This document shows positions 15,680 through 23,422 of a DNA stretch of 64,000 nucleotides, piece by piece. This stretch comes from Sulfuracidifex metallicus DSM 6482 = JCM 9184. GTDB lineage: Archaea > Thermoproteota > Thermoprotei_A > Sulfolobales > Sulfolobaceae. The notes under the pieces are model-generated. The model ran no database searches. It was not told where the DNA came from and saw only the letters and a program-made list of their open reading frames with translations. The position numbers and the translations under genes are program-made. The stretch spans positions 254,011-318,010 of the forward strand of contig CP135238.1 in assembly GCA_032834875.1 (NCBI GenBank). The letters run 5' to 3'. Position 1 is the stretch's first letter. Each line of letters opens with the position of its first letter.

Positions 15680-16612
15680 ATGATAAGCCTCAATGATTTG
15701 ATAGAAAGGGTTTCGCAATCAGTGGTCACCATAGTTTCCAGACCCTTTTCAATAAACGATTACGTTCAAGGAAGAACCATTCAAGGAGGTTCAGGATTCT
15801 TCGTCTCTAAGAATTACGTTGCAACTAACATGCACGTGGTTGAAGGAGCAGACGAAGTTCAGATATTAACTAAGGATTCACTTACTATAAAGGGGAAGGT
15901 GGTCCATGTAAATCCGATAACGGATTTAGCTCTTATAGAGACAAACATAGAAGTTCCCAGCTTACCAAAGGGTAACAACGTTAGAATAGGCGATTTCGTA
16001 ATAGTTCTTGGAAGTCCTTTCCTTTTTGATTTAGGAGATCTAACCGTATCCTTTGGTATAGTTAGTTCAACAAACAGGGAGATTAAGTCGCCCTTTGGTT
16101 ATAACATGATAGTCCATCAGACGGATGCAGCGGTTAACCCTGGTAACAGTGGTGGTCCTGTAATTAACATGGATGGTCAAGTGGTCGGCATAGCACAGAG
16201 CCATTTGGAGAAATCCGAGAACATAAATTTCATGGTACCCATGATATCCTTAAATAGCTTCATAGCAAATGTTTCCAAAAATGGACAATATGTAGCTCCT
16301 TATACCGGAATTGAGAGGGTTAGAGTTGTAAATAAAACAATTGCAAAGATGTTCAACCTACCCGTGGAACGTGGTCTGATGATTCAGAGGATCTCACCTG
16401 GTAGCCCTGCAGAGAGAGCTGGTTTAACTGTTGGAGACGTAATATTATACGCCAACGGAGCGGAAACCCCAAGTACGTTATCCCTTTGGGAGGTGAGCGA
16501 GAGGGTAGCCCCAGGAGTTCTAAACCTGATAGTCCTAAGGGATGGAAGAAAATACGCTGCTAGATTAGAAGTTGAGGGACGTAAAATTGAACATCAAGGT
16601 CACTTAGAATAA
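15680..16612 (+). CDS. HtrA/DegP-like serine protease with one PDZ domain, no signal peptide
   Basis: A trypsin-like protease (residues about 1-200) followed by a PDZ domain (about 215-295). Counting from ATG 15680 the triad is His52 in TNMHVV, Asp82 in TDLALI and Ser157 in GNSGGPV; the oxyanion loop NPGNSGGP is intact. The PDZ part contains RGLMIQRISPGSPAERAGL and GDVILYANG. No hydrophobic N-terminal segment is present, so it appears cytoplasmic, unlike most bacterial DegP. A TTG sits immediately before the ATG but is not needed. Its likely job is degradation or refolding of damaged proteins. The 3' end overlaps a convergent zinc-ribbon gene by 13 bases. Confidence 0.9.
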   Translation: MISLNDLIERVSQSVVTIVSRPFSINDYVQGRTIQGGSGFFVSKNYVATNMHVVEGADEVQILTKDSLTIKGKVVHVNPITDLALIETNIEVPSLPKGNNVRIGDFVIVLGSPFLFDLGDLTVSFGIVSSTNREIKSPFGYNMIVHQTDAAVNPGNSGGPVINMDGQVVGIAQSHLEKSENINFMVPMISLNSFIANVSKNGQYVAPYTGIERVRVVNKTIAKMFNLPVERGLMIQRISPGSPAERAGLTVGDVILYANGAETPSTLSLWEVSERVAPGVLNLIVLRDGRKYAARLEVEGRKIEHQGHLE

Positions 16613-16815
16613 AGTAGAAGTATTATCACTATTAAAATGATAGACATTGCTATAGCCACGTAATCCTTCCTAGAGAATTGCCCAGGTTTCTCCTTCTCTA
16701 TTTTCTTAACGTTCTCCCTAACGAAAGGTGCAGCCTTAAAGTTAAAACCGCAATTTATGCAAATCTCGTTGGAATCGTAGTTAGGATGTCCGCAATTTGG
16801 ACAATATTTAACCAT
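16600..16815 (-). CDS. Zinc-ribbon protein with a C-terminal membrane helix
   Basis: A 71-residue protein from ATG 16815: MVKYCPNCGHPN gives the first knuckle, ICINCGFNF the second (CxxC...CxxC), then a charged linker and a hydrophobic helix IAMSIILIVIILLLY ending at the C-terminus. The topology suggests a tail-anchored protein with the zinc ribbon in the cytoplasm. Function unknown. The frame is open to a TTG at 16839, but ATG 16815 puts the zinc ribbon at the N-terminus and lies 26 bases from a TATA box. Confidence 0.75.
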   Translation of the reverse strand: MVKYCPNCGHPNYDSNEICINCGFNFKAAPFVRENVKKIEKEKPGQFSRKDYVAIAMSIILIVIILLLYSK

Positions 16816-16837
16816 TAAGTAAAAAGATAAATTGGAC

Positions 16838-16845
16838 AAATATAA
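16838..16845 (-). promoter_or_regulatory. Candidate TATA box of the zinc-ribbon gene
   Basis: TTATATTT on the minus strand, centred 26 bases before ATG 16815. It overlaps the TTG alternative start, arguing against that start. Confidence 0.4.
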
Positions 16846-16906
16846 GCGTTAGAGTGACTATGCCCTTATAAAATAGCTGGAAACGGAGCAAAGCTTAAGC
16901 GTTAAT

Positions 16907-16914
16907 ATTTTATA
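16907..16914 (+). promoter_or_regulatory. TATA box of the tRNA-Thr gene
   Basis: ATTTTATA centred about 26 bases before the first base of the tRNA, the normal archaeal spacing. Confidence 0.5.
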
Positions 16915-16936
16915 CGATTCTTTCCTTATCAATTAT

Positions 16937-17011
16937 GCCGTGGTAGCTCAGCCTGGCTAGAGCGCTGCCCTGGTAAGGCAGAGGTCCCGGGTCCAAATCC
17001 CGGCCGCGGCT
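16937..17011 (+). tRNA. tRNA-Thr (anticodon GGT)
   Basis: The acceptor arms GCCGTGG and CCGCGGC pair with one G-U. The D arm holds TAGCTCAGCCTGGCTAGA. The anticodon stem CTGCC/GGCAG encloses the loop CTGGTAA, so the anticodon is GGT, reading threonine ACC/ACT codons. The T stem CCGGG/CCCGG encloses TCCAAAT. No intron is present and CCA is not encoded. The T loop has C at position 55 where T (pseudouridine) is usual. Confidence 0.95.
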
Positions 17012-17888
17012 CGTTTTAATGGGAAAATTCTTAATTCTACTTTATTTGGAAGATCCCTCTCCCTCGATGTCAGTTTATGGTACGATAATCGATTACTGCC
17101 TTTTTGTTTTACCGAGTCATATTCTTTGTTATTTTAAGTAATAATTATTATATCGCATTAATTGTTAAAGGGAAGATTAGCCGTAATTATTGCGTGAAGT
17201 TACACTTTAAGTTAAAAAGATCTGAAAATAATAAGTAAGTGAAAGTAATTGATATATCTATCAGAATCACTAGTGTTAAGGCCACTTCTATGGTAGTGTC
17301 AGTTCTCTACTCAATCCTCTGGTTTGAATTTTGTTAAAGAGCATTTTAGCTAGAATTACTGTAAAAATTGTCTCGTTTCAAGTTCCCTTATATTCTAGGG
17401 GCTAAAATGTACAATAATAAGATAATAGCTATAATAGATAGGCTAAAAAATGTTAAGGGCAGTACCTAACTAAAAACGTAAAACAGAAATTCTACCAAAT
17501 AGAGCAAAATACTCATTATCAACGATTAAATATTTAGTTATACTTTTTATACAGTTTAAGTCGATAATGGTTCGAAATCCATATCTCATGATATAACGGT
17601 CTAAGGTATGATCCCTTTACTATTGATCACCTAAAAGATGTTACGCATTCCACTATCTACTCTTGATACAAAAGAATAGTATTAATACTTTGAAAAATTC
17701 TCATAACTTGACTAATATTTTATACAATTTATCTAGAGTAATATTACATTAAAATCTTCAATTAGCTATTCAAAAAAAACGGCATAAGATTAACTAATGA
17801 GACCTTAATCAATTAAGATAATTTACTACAAGCAACTAGATATCAAAAAATTAAGTTAGTCTTTTATCTCTTATAGAGTAAACAATTT
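17012..17888. other. 877-base gene-free stretch after tRNA-Thr
   Basis: AT-rich and without any frame of convincing length on either strand. A short plus-strand piece near 17240-17335 reads like a hydrophobic fragment (KATSMVVSVLYSILWFEF) and could be a gene relic, but it is too short to claim. No repeat of the tRNA 3' end was seen, so there is no sign of an integrated element. The promoter of the next gene is at the right end. Confidence 0.5.
17861..17868 (+). promoter_or_regulatory. Candidate TATA box of the flavin oxidoreductase gene
   Basis: CTTTTATC centred about 25 bases before ATG 17889; consistent with a leaderless message. Confidence 0.4.
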
Positions 17889-19553
17889 ATGACAACTTCT
17901 CTTCTAGAACCTATTAAGGTAGGCGATGTTTACCTTAAAAACAGAATAGCAATGTCGCCTATGATAAGCAACCTGGGTTCGCCTGAAGGTTATCCTACAG
18001 ATGCTTACATTGCTTACTTGTCTGAGAGAGCTAAGGGAGGAGTGGGACTAATAATCACTGAATATACCTATATCAACAAATTAGACTCCAGGGGCGCAGT
18101 AAACGAACTAGGTCTTTACTCTGATGAATTAACTCCTAAATTTATGAGACTTACTGAAATGATTCATGCATTAGGAAGTAAAATATTTGTACAGTTAGTC
18201 CACGCGGGTAGGAAAACTAAGAGGGATGTTATATGGGGTAATACTCCCATAGCACCTTCCCCAATGCCTCTGACGGACGAAGTAAGGGAAATGAACCTTA
18301 ACGATATAAGGAGGATAAAGCAGGAATTCATTTCGGCATCTATTAGGGCTAGAAGGTCAGGGTTTGACGGTGTAGAGTTGCACGGCGCTCACGGGTATTT
18401 GTTGGCTCAGTTCATGTCTCCTGCTGTAAACAGGAGAAATGATGAATACAAGGATGGAGTAAAGCTAGTAGAGGAGATAGTTCAGGGAATAAAGGAGTCA
18501 AAGATGACAGTAGGAATAAGGCTAAGCGTGACGGAGTTCGACGATTTGGGCTTGCATCCTGAAGATGTAGCTGAGATAGTAAAAAGGCTGGAGAAAGCTG
18601 GAATAGATTACGTTCACCTATCTGCTGGAAGGGACGGTCCTATGAATTCAAGCATGCCCTTCTATTATAAGCACCTATCGTTCTTGGAAGAAATAGAATC
18701 AATAAGAGATAAAATTCATGTACCTCTATTCATTGTAGGTTCTATAATGAACCTCCATGACGCCTTAAAAGCTAGGGAAGTGGCAGACGTTGTGGTGCTT
18801 GGGAGAAGTTTGCTTGCGGATCCGTACTGGTTGAAGAAAGCCTTAACTAACGAACCCATAAGGCCTTGCATAAGGTGTAACCAGTCGTGTAGGGGTATGG
18901 TATATAGGGAAGTTAGGTGTGATGTTAACCCAGAGCTAGGCTGGGAAATTTTACCGCCCATGGAGAGAGGTAATGGCGAGGTAGAAGTTGTAGGAGGAGG
19001 AGCGATGGGCATGGAGGCAGCCAGGGTATTGGCAAAAAGGGGGTTTTCCGTAACGTTATACGAAAGGGAGGATAAATTAGGAGGCCAATTCCTTCTCTTC
19101 AAGGATCCTTGGAAGATTAATGAGTTCAACTCTATCGTTGATTTCTACAAGAACGAGTTGGAGAGATTGGGAGTAGAAATCAAGCTTAGAAGTGAGGTGA
19201 ATTGTGACAACGGGAAGTGTATCTATGCGGTTCCGGAACAGCGTAGTCCAGAACCTCCAGAACTTAAGGGAAAGAGAATACTAATAGATTCAACTTTATA
19301 CGCGTACCATGACTATGCATTCTATTTGGCTAAGGATAACGAAGTTTACATGACCGAGGATTCACTTTCTATCTTGGACAGAACCAGACAGTTTCTGTTG
19401 GAGGAGAATTTGAAGGAAGTGGGCGTGAATTTCGTTCAAAAGGCTACCGGTAACTTTGACGTTATATTCAACGAGAGGGTCAGGGATCAGCCAACAATAG
19501 GCAAGTCAATCCAAAGGGGATACTGGTTAGGTAGAACCTTCAGTTTGAGATAA
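17889..19553 (+). CDS. Old-yellow-enzyme-type flavin/iron-sulfur oxidoreductase (TMADH/2,4-dienoyl-CoA reductase family)
   Basis: Residues about 1-330 form an FMN-binding TIM barrel: LLEPIKVGDVYLKNRIAMSP, FVQLVHAGRKT, FDGVELHGAHGYLLAQFMSP and DVVVLGRSLLADPYW. The 4Fe-4S site follows as PCIRCNQSCRGMVY with a fourth Cys in VRCDVNP. Residues about 365-450 are an FAD/ADP-binding domain, VVGGGAMGMEAARVLAKRGF. The last domain has KRILIDSTLYAYHDYAF where NAD(P)H-binding members have a GxGxxG fold motif; trimethylamine dehydrogenase shows a similar degenerate domain. At 554 residues it is 80-120 shorter than typical members. Likely reduces enoyl compounds or oxidises an amine; substrate unknown. It stands alone. 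Confidence 0.82.
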   Translation: MTTSLLEPIKVGDVYLKNRIAMSPMISNLGSPEGYPTDAYIAYLSERAKGGVGLIITEYTYINKLDSRGAVNELGLYSDELTPKFMRLTEMIHALGSKIFVQLVHAGRKTKRDVIWGNTPIAPSPMPLTDEVREMNLNDIRRIKQEFISASIRARRSGFDGVELHGAHGYLLAQFMSPAVNRRNDEYKDGVKLVEEIVQGIKESKMTVGIRLSVTEFDDLGLHPEDVAEIVKRLEKAGIDYVHLSAGRDGPMNSSMPFYYKHLSFLEEIESIRDKIHVPLFIVGSIMNLHDALKAREVADVVVLGRSLLADPYWLKKALTNEPIRPCIRCNQSCRGMVYREVRCDVNPELGWEILPPMERGNGEVEVVGGGAMGMEAARVLAKRGFSVTLYEREDKLGGQFLLFKDPWKINEFNSIVDFYKNELERLGVEIKLRSEVNCDNGKCIYAVPEQRSPEPPELKGKRILIDSTLYAYHDYAFYLAKDNEVYMTEDSLSILDRTRQFLLEENLKEVGVNFVQKATGNFDVIFNERVRDQPTIGKSIQRGYWLGRTFSLR

Positions 19554-19656
19554 TTTTGCTTACTTTCATGATGTTGTTTTTAAATAGCGGTAAAGCGGCA
19601 AGCAGTAATGCAGTAATAAATAAGAAAGTTGAGAACAAAGATATAGCTACGAGTTC
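19540..19656 (-). pseudogene. C-terminal relic of a membrane transporter gene
   Basis: On the minus strand a 37-codon open piece reads ELVAISLFSTFLFITALLLA followed by ALPLF and KNNIMKVSKIISN before a TGA. This looks like the last transmembrane helix and cytoplasmic tail of an MFS-type transporter. A stop lies directly upstream and no earlier part is recognisable. It overlaps the end of the flavin oxidoreductase gene by 14 bases. Confidence 0.35.
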
Positions 19657-19924
19657 TTAAAGAGAAAATGGAACAAAATGAAATAAAATGATCTTCTTTA
19701 CAAGGTATCTATAACTGTCTACAAATTATTCTAATAAAATAGAAAAATAAATATATTAATAACAAATATATCCTGGTATAATGAAGTGTCTATCCCTTCA
19801 AATGGAATAGAGTAAACTTTGATTTTTACTAAAATATAATTAAAGTTACAAGTAAATTTATACGTAGAATTGTTTTCAACGGAAACTCTAAACACTTAAT
19901 AGTATAGAAAGCACACCTCTTTTC
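19557..19924. other. Intergenic, AT-rich
   Basis: 370 bases holding the transporter relic near its left end and otherwise AT-rich sequence with several short A and T runs. The promoter of the next gene is presumably in the last 50 bases (an AATAGTATAG stretch), but no box is clear. Confidence 0.5.
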
Positions 19925-20227
19925 ATGGCAGACGGAACTGATGGAACTGGTGTCAATGGAGAGGACAGATTAATGGACTTAATCATGGAGTACTTTAACG
20001 AATATATGAACAAATATTTGCAGGATACGGAAAAGAGCGACGACGATACTATAGCTTGTTATATAGCGTTTCAGACTCTCTCTAATGTACTCAAAGGTAC
20101 AATAGAAAGTAGGCTTAGTCCTTCATTAATAGAGAAGATAAACAATTTGATAGATAATCTGACTGCACAGTTTCTAACTAAGGCAAAGAAGGGGAATAAT
20201 GACGAAAAAGGGGAAGGAAATCAATAA
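19925..20227 (+). CDS. Small acidic protein, 100 aa, unknown function
   Basis: An ATG-started frame of 100 codons. The N-terminus is Gly/Asp-rich (MADGTDGTGVNGEDRL), the middle is a predicted amphipathic helix region (LMDLIMEYFNEYMNKYLQ and AFQTLSNVLKGTIESRLS), and the C-terminus is charged and Gly/Asn/Lys-rich. One Cys. It has no signal peptide or membrane helix. Sixty bases separate it from the DUF763 gene in the same direction, so the two may share a message. No family recognised. Confidence 0.6.
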   Translation: MADGTDGTGVNGEDRLMDLIMEYFNEYMNKYLQDTEKSDDDTIACYIAFQTLSNVLKGTIESRLSPSLIEKINNLIDNLTAQFLTKAKKGNNDEKGEGNQ

Positions 20228-20287
20228 TAGATTTAAAAGGCTAAATGAGAAACATTAAAAATTATTTTTTACCTTATATATAGAACA

Positions 20288-21412
20288 ATGGAAGTTGAAG
20301 GCATAGCCGACTTACCTTTGCATACAGGTCACGTTCCCCCTTATCTCATTCCGATAATGCGAAGACTTTCCAGCGGGATAATCAGGATAATGATAGATGA
20401 ATGGGGTCCGTCAAAAGTAGTGGAAAGGCTGTCTAACCCTCTGTGGTTTCAGGGACTCAATAACGTAATAGGGATGGACTGGGATTCATCAGGGTCAACC
20501 ACAGTAACGCTGGGAATATTGAAGGAGGTTGTTGGACATGAGTACGGCTTGGCCATACTTGGAGGCAAGGGAAAAAGTTCTTTACGTATACCGGAAGAGA
20601 TAGATTCGTTAAATTTTGACGTAGATAAGGAAAAGCTGAAGGAAGTATCAAAGCTTGTAGCAAAAGTGGACACTACAGCAATACAAGACGGGTATCAACT
20701 CTACCATCAGAGTCTTATAGTGTCAGACGAAGGTAAATGGGGCATAATACAACAAGGGATGAACGAAGAAACCAAGTTCGCTAGGCGCTACCACTGGGTG
20801 AATCAAGCCTCCACTACTTCTGTTCATGACGTTGCTGGCTTGAAGTCTAATTCCTCAGTTAACGTAGTAATGGATGAAGCTCAAGGGGCCAGGAGGGTCG
20901 TCCTGGATTTAATAAGGCAGGACCCGAGGAAAGTGATTAGGGAGATAGAGGAGGCAGAATCTATGTTGAAGGGCAGGTCAAACATAATGTTTTGGGTTAA
21001 CGGTGGCACTGAATCCTTCGTTTCTCCTCAAGCTAAACTGGTTTATATGAAACCTATAGATATAAAGAAAATAGGTGAGGTAATTTCAAAATTGAACGAA
21101 TTTTCCCCCGCCTCGTTTGATGAGGCCCTTTTGCAGGGTTTGGGCCCTTCAACTGCAAAAGCGTTGTATTTGGTTGCAGATCTAATATATAGGGAGCCAC
21201 CGTCATACTCAGACGTAGCCAATATTCCTTATGATCCTTTCAAGTATGCATTTGCAGTAGGAGGTAAGGATGGCGTACCTTATCCCGTAAATAGACGTGT
21301 GGCATATGAGGTAATTCGAACTTTAGAGAACATGATAGAAAGATCGAAACTCGATAGAAAAGATAAAAAGATAGCCTTCAGAAGGTTAAAGGAGAGTATT
21401 GGACGTACTTAA
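20288..21412 (+). CDS. DUF763 protein
   Basis: Matches the archaeal/bacterial DUF763 family: the N-terminal GIADLPLHTGHVPPYL, then LSNPLWFQGLNNVIGMDWDS and the LAILGGKGKSS segment are family landmarks. The family has no established function. In the C-terminal part LLQGLGPSTAKALYLVADLI resembles a helix-hairpin-helix, the type of motif that contacts DNA backbone in repair glycosylases; this is my inference. Its 374 residues are near the family length. The citrate synthase gene begins within its last codons, so expression is linked. Confidence 0.82.
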   Translation: MEVEGIADLPLHTGHVPPYLIPIMRRLSSGIIRIMIDEWGPSKVVERLSNPLWFQGLNNVIGMDWDSSGSTTVTLGILKEVVGHEYGLAILGGKGKSSLRIPEEIDSLNFDVDKEKLKEVSKLVAKVDTTAIQDGYQLYHQSLIVSDEGKWGIIQQGMNEETKFARRYHWVNQASTTSVHDVAGLKSNSSVNVVMDEAQGARRVVLDLIRQDPRKVIREIEEAESMLKGRSNIMFWVNGGTESFVSPQAKLVYMKPIDIKKIGEVISKLNEFSPASFDEALLQGLGPSTAKALYLVADLIYREPPSYSDVANIPYDPFKYAFAVGGKDGVPYPVNRRVAYEVIRTLENMIERSKLDRKDKKIAFRRLKESIGRT

Positions 21413-22517
21413 GAAGGGTTTGGAGGACATAGCAGTAAAGGAGACTTCTATAACTTACATAGACGGTAAAATGGGAAGGCTATTTTACAGAGGTTATTCA
21501 ATTTTCGACCTGGCGGAGTTTTCTTCCTTCGAGGAGGTTGCCTTCCTTCTTTGGAAGAACAAGTTACCCAACATGCGAGAGCTAGAGTCCTTCAAGAAGA
21601 CCATGAGCGAACACAGAGACCTGCCCGATCAAGTAATGGAATACCTTACTAACGTTGATCCATCTTCAAATCCTATGGACGTTCTAAGGACGGCTGTTAG
21701 CATGATAGGCACAGCAGATACCTCACAGGACGACATAATGACTAAATCAATTAAGCTAACATCTAAGATACCTACCCTTATTACCGCATTCCAGAGGATA
21801 AGATCTGGAGAACAGCCTATTCCTCCTGATCCGTCTTTATCTCATGCGTCCAACTTCCTTTACATGTTGAGCGGAGAGAAACCAACGGAAATTGAGGAAA
21901 GGGCTATGGACGTTGCATTGATCCTTCATGCTGACCATGAGATGAACGCCTCTACCTTCGCATGCCTAGTCATAGCCTCTACGTTATCAGATATATATTC
22001 TTCAGTTATTGGAGGTATTTCAGCCCTTAAGGGTCCACTTCACGGTGCAGCTAACTCAGAGGCATTGAAGATGTTTCTAGAAATTGGGTCTCCAGAAAAG
22101 GTTGAGGAGTACGTTTACAAGAGGTTATCTAGAAAGGAGAGATTGATGGGTTTCGGCCACAGAATATATAAAACCTACGATCCTAGGGCAATAATTCTAA
22201 GGTCTTATGCAGATAAGGTCACTAAACTGAAGGGAAATCATCATCTATACGAGATAGCTAGGAAGGTTGAGGACTTGGCGGTAAGGACTTTAGGTGAAAA
22301 GGGAATTTACCCTAACGTTGACTTTTATTCAGGCTTAGTTTTCTACAGCTTAGGTTTCTCACCTGGGTTCTTCCCGACTGTGTTCGCTTCGTCTAGGGTT
22401 GTGGGATGGACGGCTCAAGTGATGGAATATCTAAACGATAATAGGCTTATAAGACCCAAGGCAATTTACGTTGGCGACGTGGAAAAACCATACGTTCCTA
22501 TAGAGGATAGATCTTAA
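21399..22517 (+). CDS. gltA: Citrate synthase (or 2-methylcitrate synthase)
   Basis: Condenses acetyl-CoA (or propionyl-CoA) with oxaloacetate. The family residues are all present: the first catalytic His in LKGPLHGAANSEA, the second in RLMGFGHRIYKTYDPRA, and the catalytic Asp in YPNVDFYSGLVFYSLG. Length (372 aa) matches archaeal type II-like small citrate synthases. The start is TTG at 21399, inside the end of the DUF763 gene, and GGAG at 21391-21394 is a fitting ribosome binding site. Citrate and methylcitrate synthases cannot be separated by eye. The sequence differs noticeably from the S. solfataricus enzyme as I recall it, so it may be a second paralogue. Confidence 0.92.
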   Translation: MDVLKKGLEDIAVKETSITYIDGKMGRLFYRGYSIFDLAEFSSFEEVAFLLWKNKLPNMRELESFKKTMSEHRDLPDQVMEYLTNVDPSSNPMDVLRTAVSMIGTADTSQDDIMTKSIKLTSKIPTLITAFQRIRSGEQPIPPDPSLSHASNFLYMLSGEKPTEIEERAMDVALILHADHEMNASTFACLVIASTLSDIYSSVIGGISALKGPLHGAANSEALKMFLEIGSPEKVEEYVYKRLSRKERLMGFGHRIYKTYDPRAIILRSYADKVTKLKGNHHLYEIARKVEDLAVRTLGEKGIYPNVDFYSGLVFYSLGFSPGFFPTVFASSRVVGWTAQVMEYLNDNRLIRPKAIYVGDVEKPYVPIEDRS

Positions 22518-22543
22518 ATAATACTCTTTTTATAAATATTCAG

Positions 22544-23173
22544 ATGCTTAAGTTTAGAATACTTAGTAATAAAGAAGGACAAATTTACTCGAACCTAATG
22601 AAGATGTCGTCCATGATTAGGGAAGCTGTAACCACATTACAGGATGAGTTTTCAGCCATCAGGAGAGGAGATAGGGACCCGATAGCTTCTGAGATGATAA
22701 GGATAAAAGGCTACCACGAAAGAATAGCCATGCTTAGGGAAGAGATACTCTCCACGCTTTACGGTGAGGCTTTTCTTCCAGACTTCAAGGAGACAATAGT
22801 TATGCTTACGCAGTCGCTTTACAGTACGGTGAAGGCTGTAAAGGACGCCTCTAGAGCCATGAGCTCTAGAACACCCAATGAGAGATGCATAATATCATTA
22901 TCAGAGGGGCTTTTGACCTATCTCTCTCTAGTAAATGAGGCATCTAAGAAGACCTCTGACTTGATTTCCGCAATTCAGGTTGACATGGAAGAGGCAATTA
23001 AGGTAGGAAAGGAAATACAAGCCATGGAAAGACAAGGAGATGAAATAAAGGATACCTTGTTGCAGAGATTGTATGATATGGAAAAAGAGGTAGATATAAT
23101 TTCAATACTTCAAATGAAGGATATAATTCTATTTATAGATGAAATACTTGACAGCATGGAGGAGCCACAATAA
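22544..23173 (+). CDS. PhoU-like DUF47 protein
   Basis: A 209-residue all-helical protein of the DUF47/PhoU-like type, usually a regulatory partner of a Pit-type phosphate transporter. Evidence: no hydrophobic segments, long amphipathic helices, and the ending EIQAMERQGDEIKDTLLQRL followed by LQMKDIILFIDEILDSMEE, which is characteristic of the family. In many genomes a pit gene follows; here only a short broken frame follows (23176-23295). It may therefore act on a transporter encoded elsewhere or be an orphan. Confidence 0.78.
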   Translation: MLKFRILSNKEGQIYSNLMKMSSMIREAVTTLQDEFSAIRRGDRDPIASEMIRIKGYHERIAMLREEILSTLYGEAFLPDFKETIVMLTQSLYSTVKAVKDASRAMSSRTPNERCIISLSEGLLTYLSLVNEASKKTSDLISAIQVDMEEAIKVGKEIQAMERQGDEIKDTLLQRLYDMEKEVDIISILQMKDIILFIDEILDSMEEPQ

Positions 23174-23175
23174 GC

Positions 23176-23295
23176 GTGGAGTTACTCTACGCTACAATGA
23201 AGGCATAATCAATTGCCTTCTTTGGAAGTGTGATTTTCGCAATGGTAGAGTCTTTTCTTCCTTTTATCCTTATTATTATTTTAATATTATTTTAA
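23176..23295 (+). pseudogene. Relic after the DUF47 gene, possibly a Pit phosphate transporter
   Basis: Starting at a GTG three bases after the DUF47 stop, one frame reads VELLYATMKA, a TAA, then SIAFFGSVIFAMVESFLPFI and further hydrophobic residues to a second TAA. The position is where a phosphate transporter gene is normally found next to DUF47, and the hydrophobic content would fit, but no Pit signature survives. The family assignment is an inference from context. Confidence 0.35.
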
Positions 23296-23422
23296 TGTCT
23301 GGAAATCGTGCGTGGGTATCATAATTAGGTAACAGACCATGAGCTGAGAGACAAGGGAGGAAAAAAGAATCTCTTTTCTGTAATAGAGGAAAAACACAAA
23401 AAGGGACAAATTATTTATTTTG

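Noticed and set aside
16937-17888. Possible integrated element next to tRNA-Thr
   Set aside because: tRNA genes are common integration sites and the following 877 bases are gene-free, but no integrase, no second copy of the tRNA 3' end and no viral gene was found.
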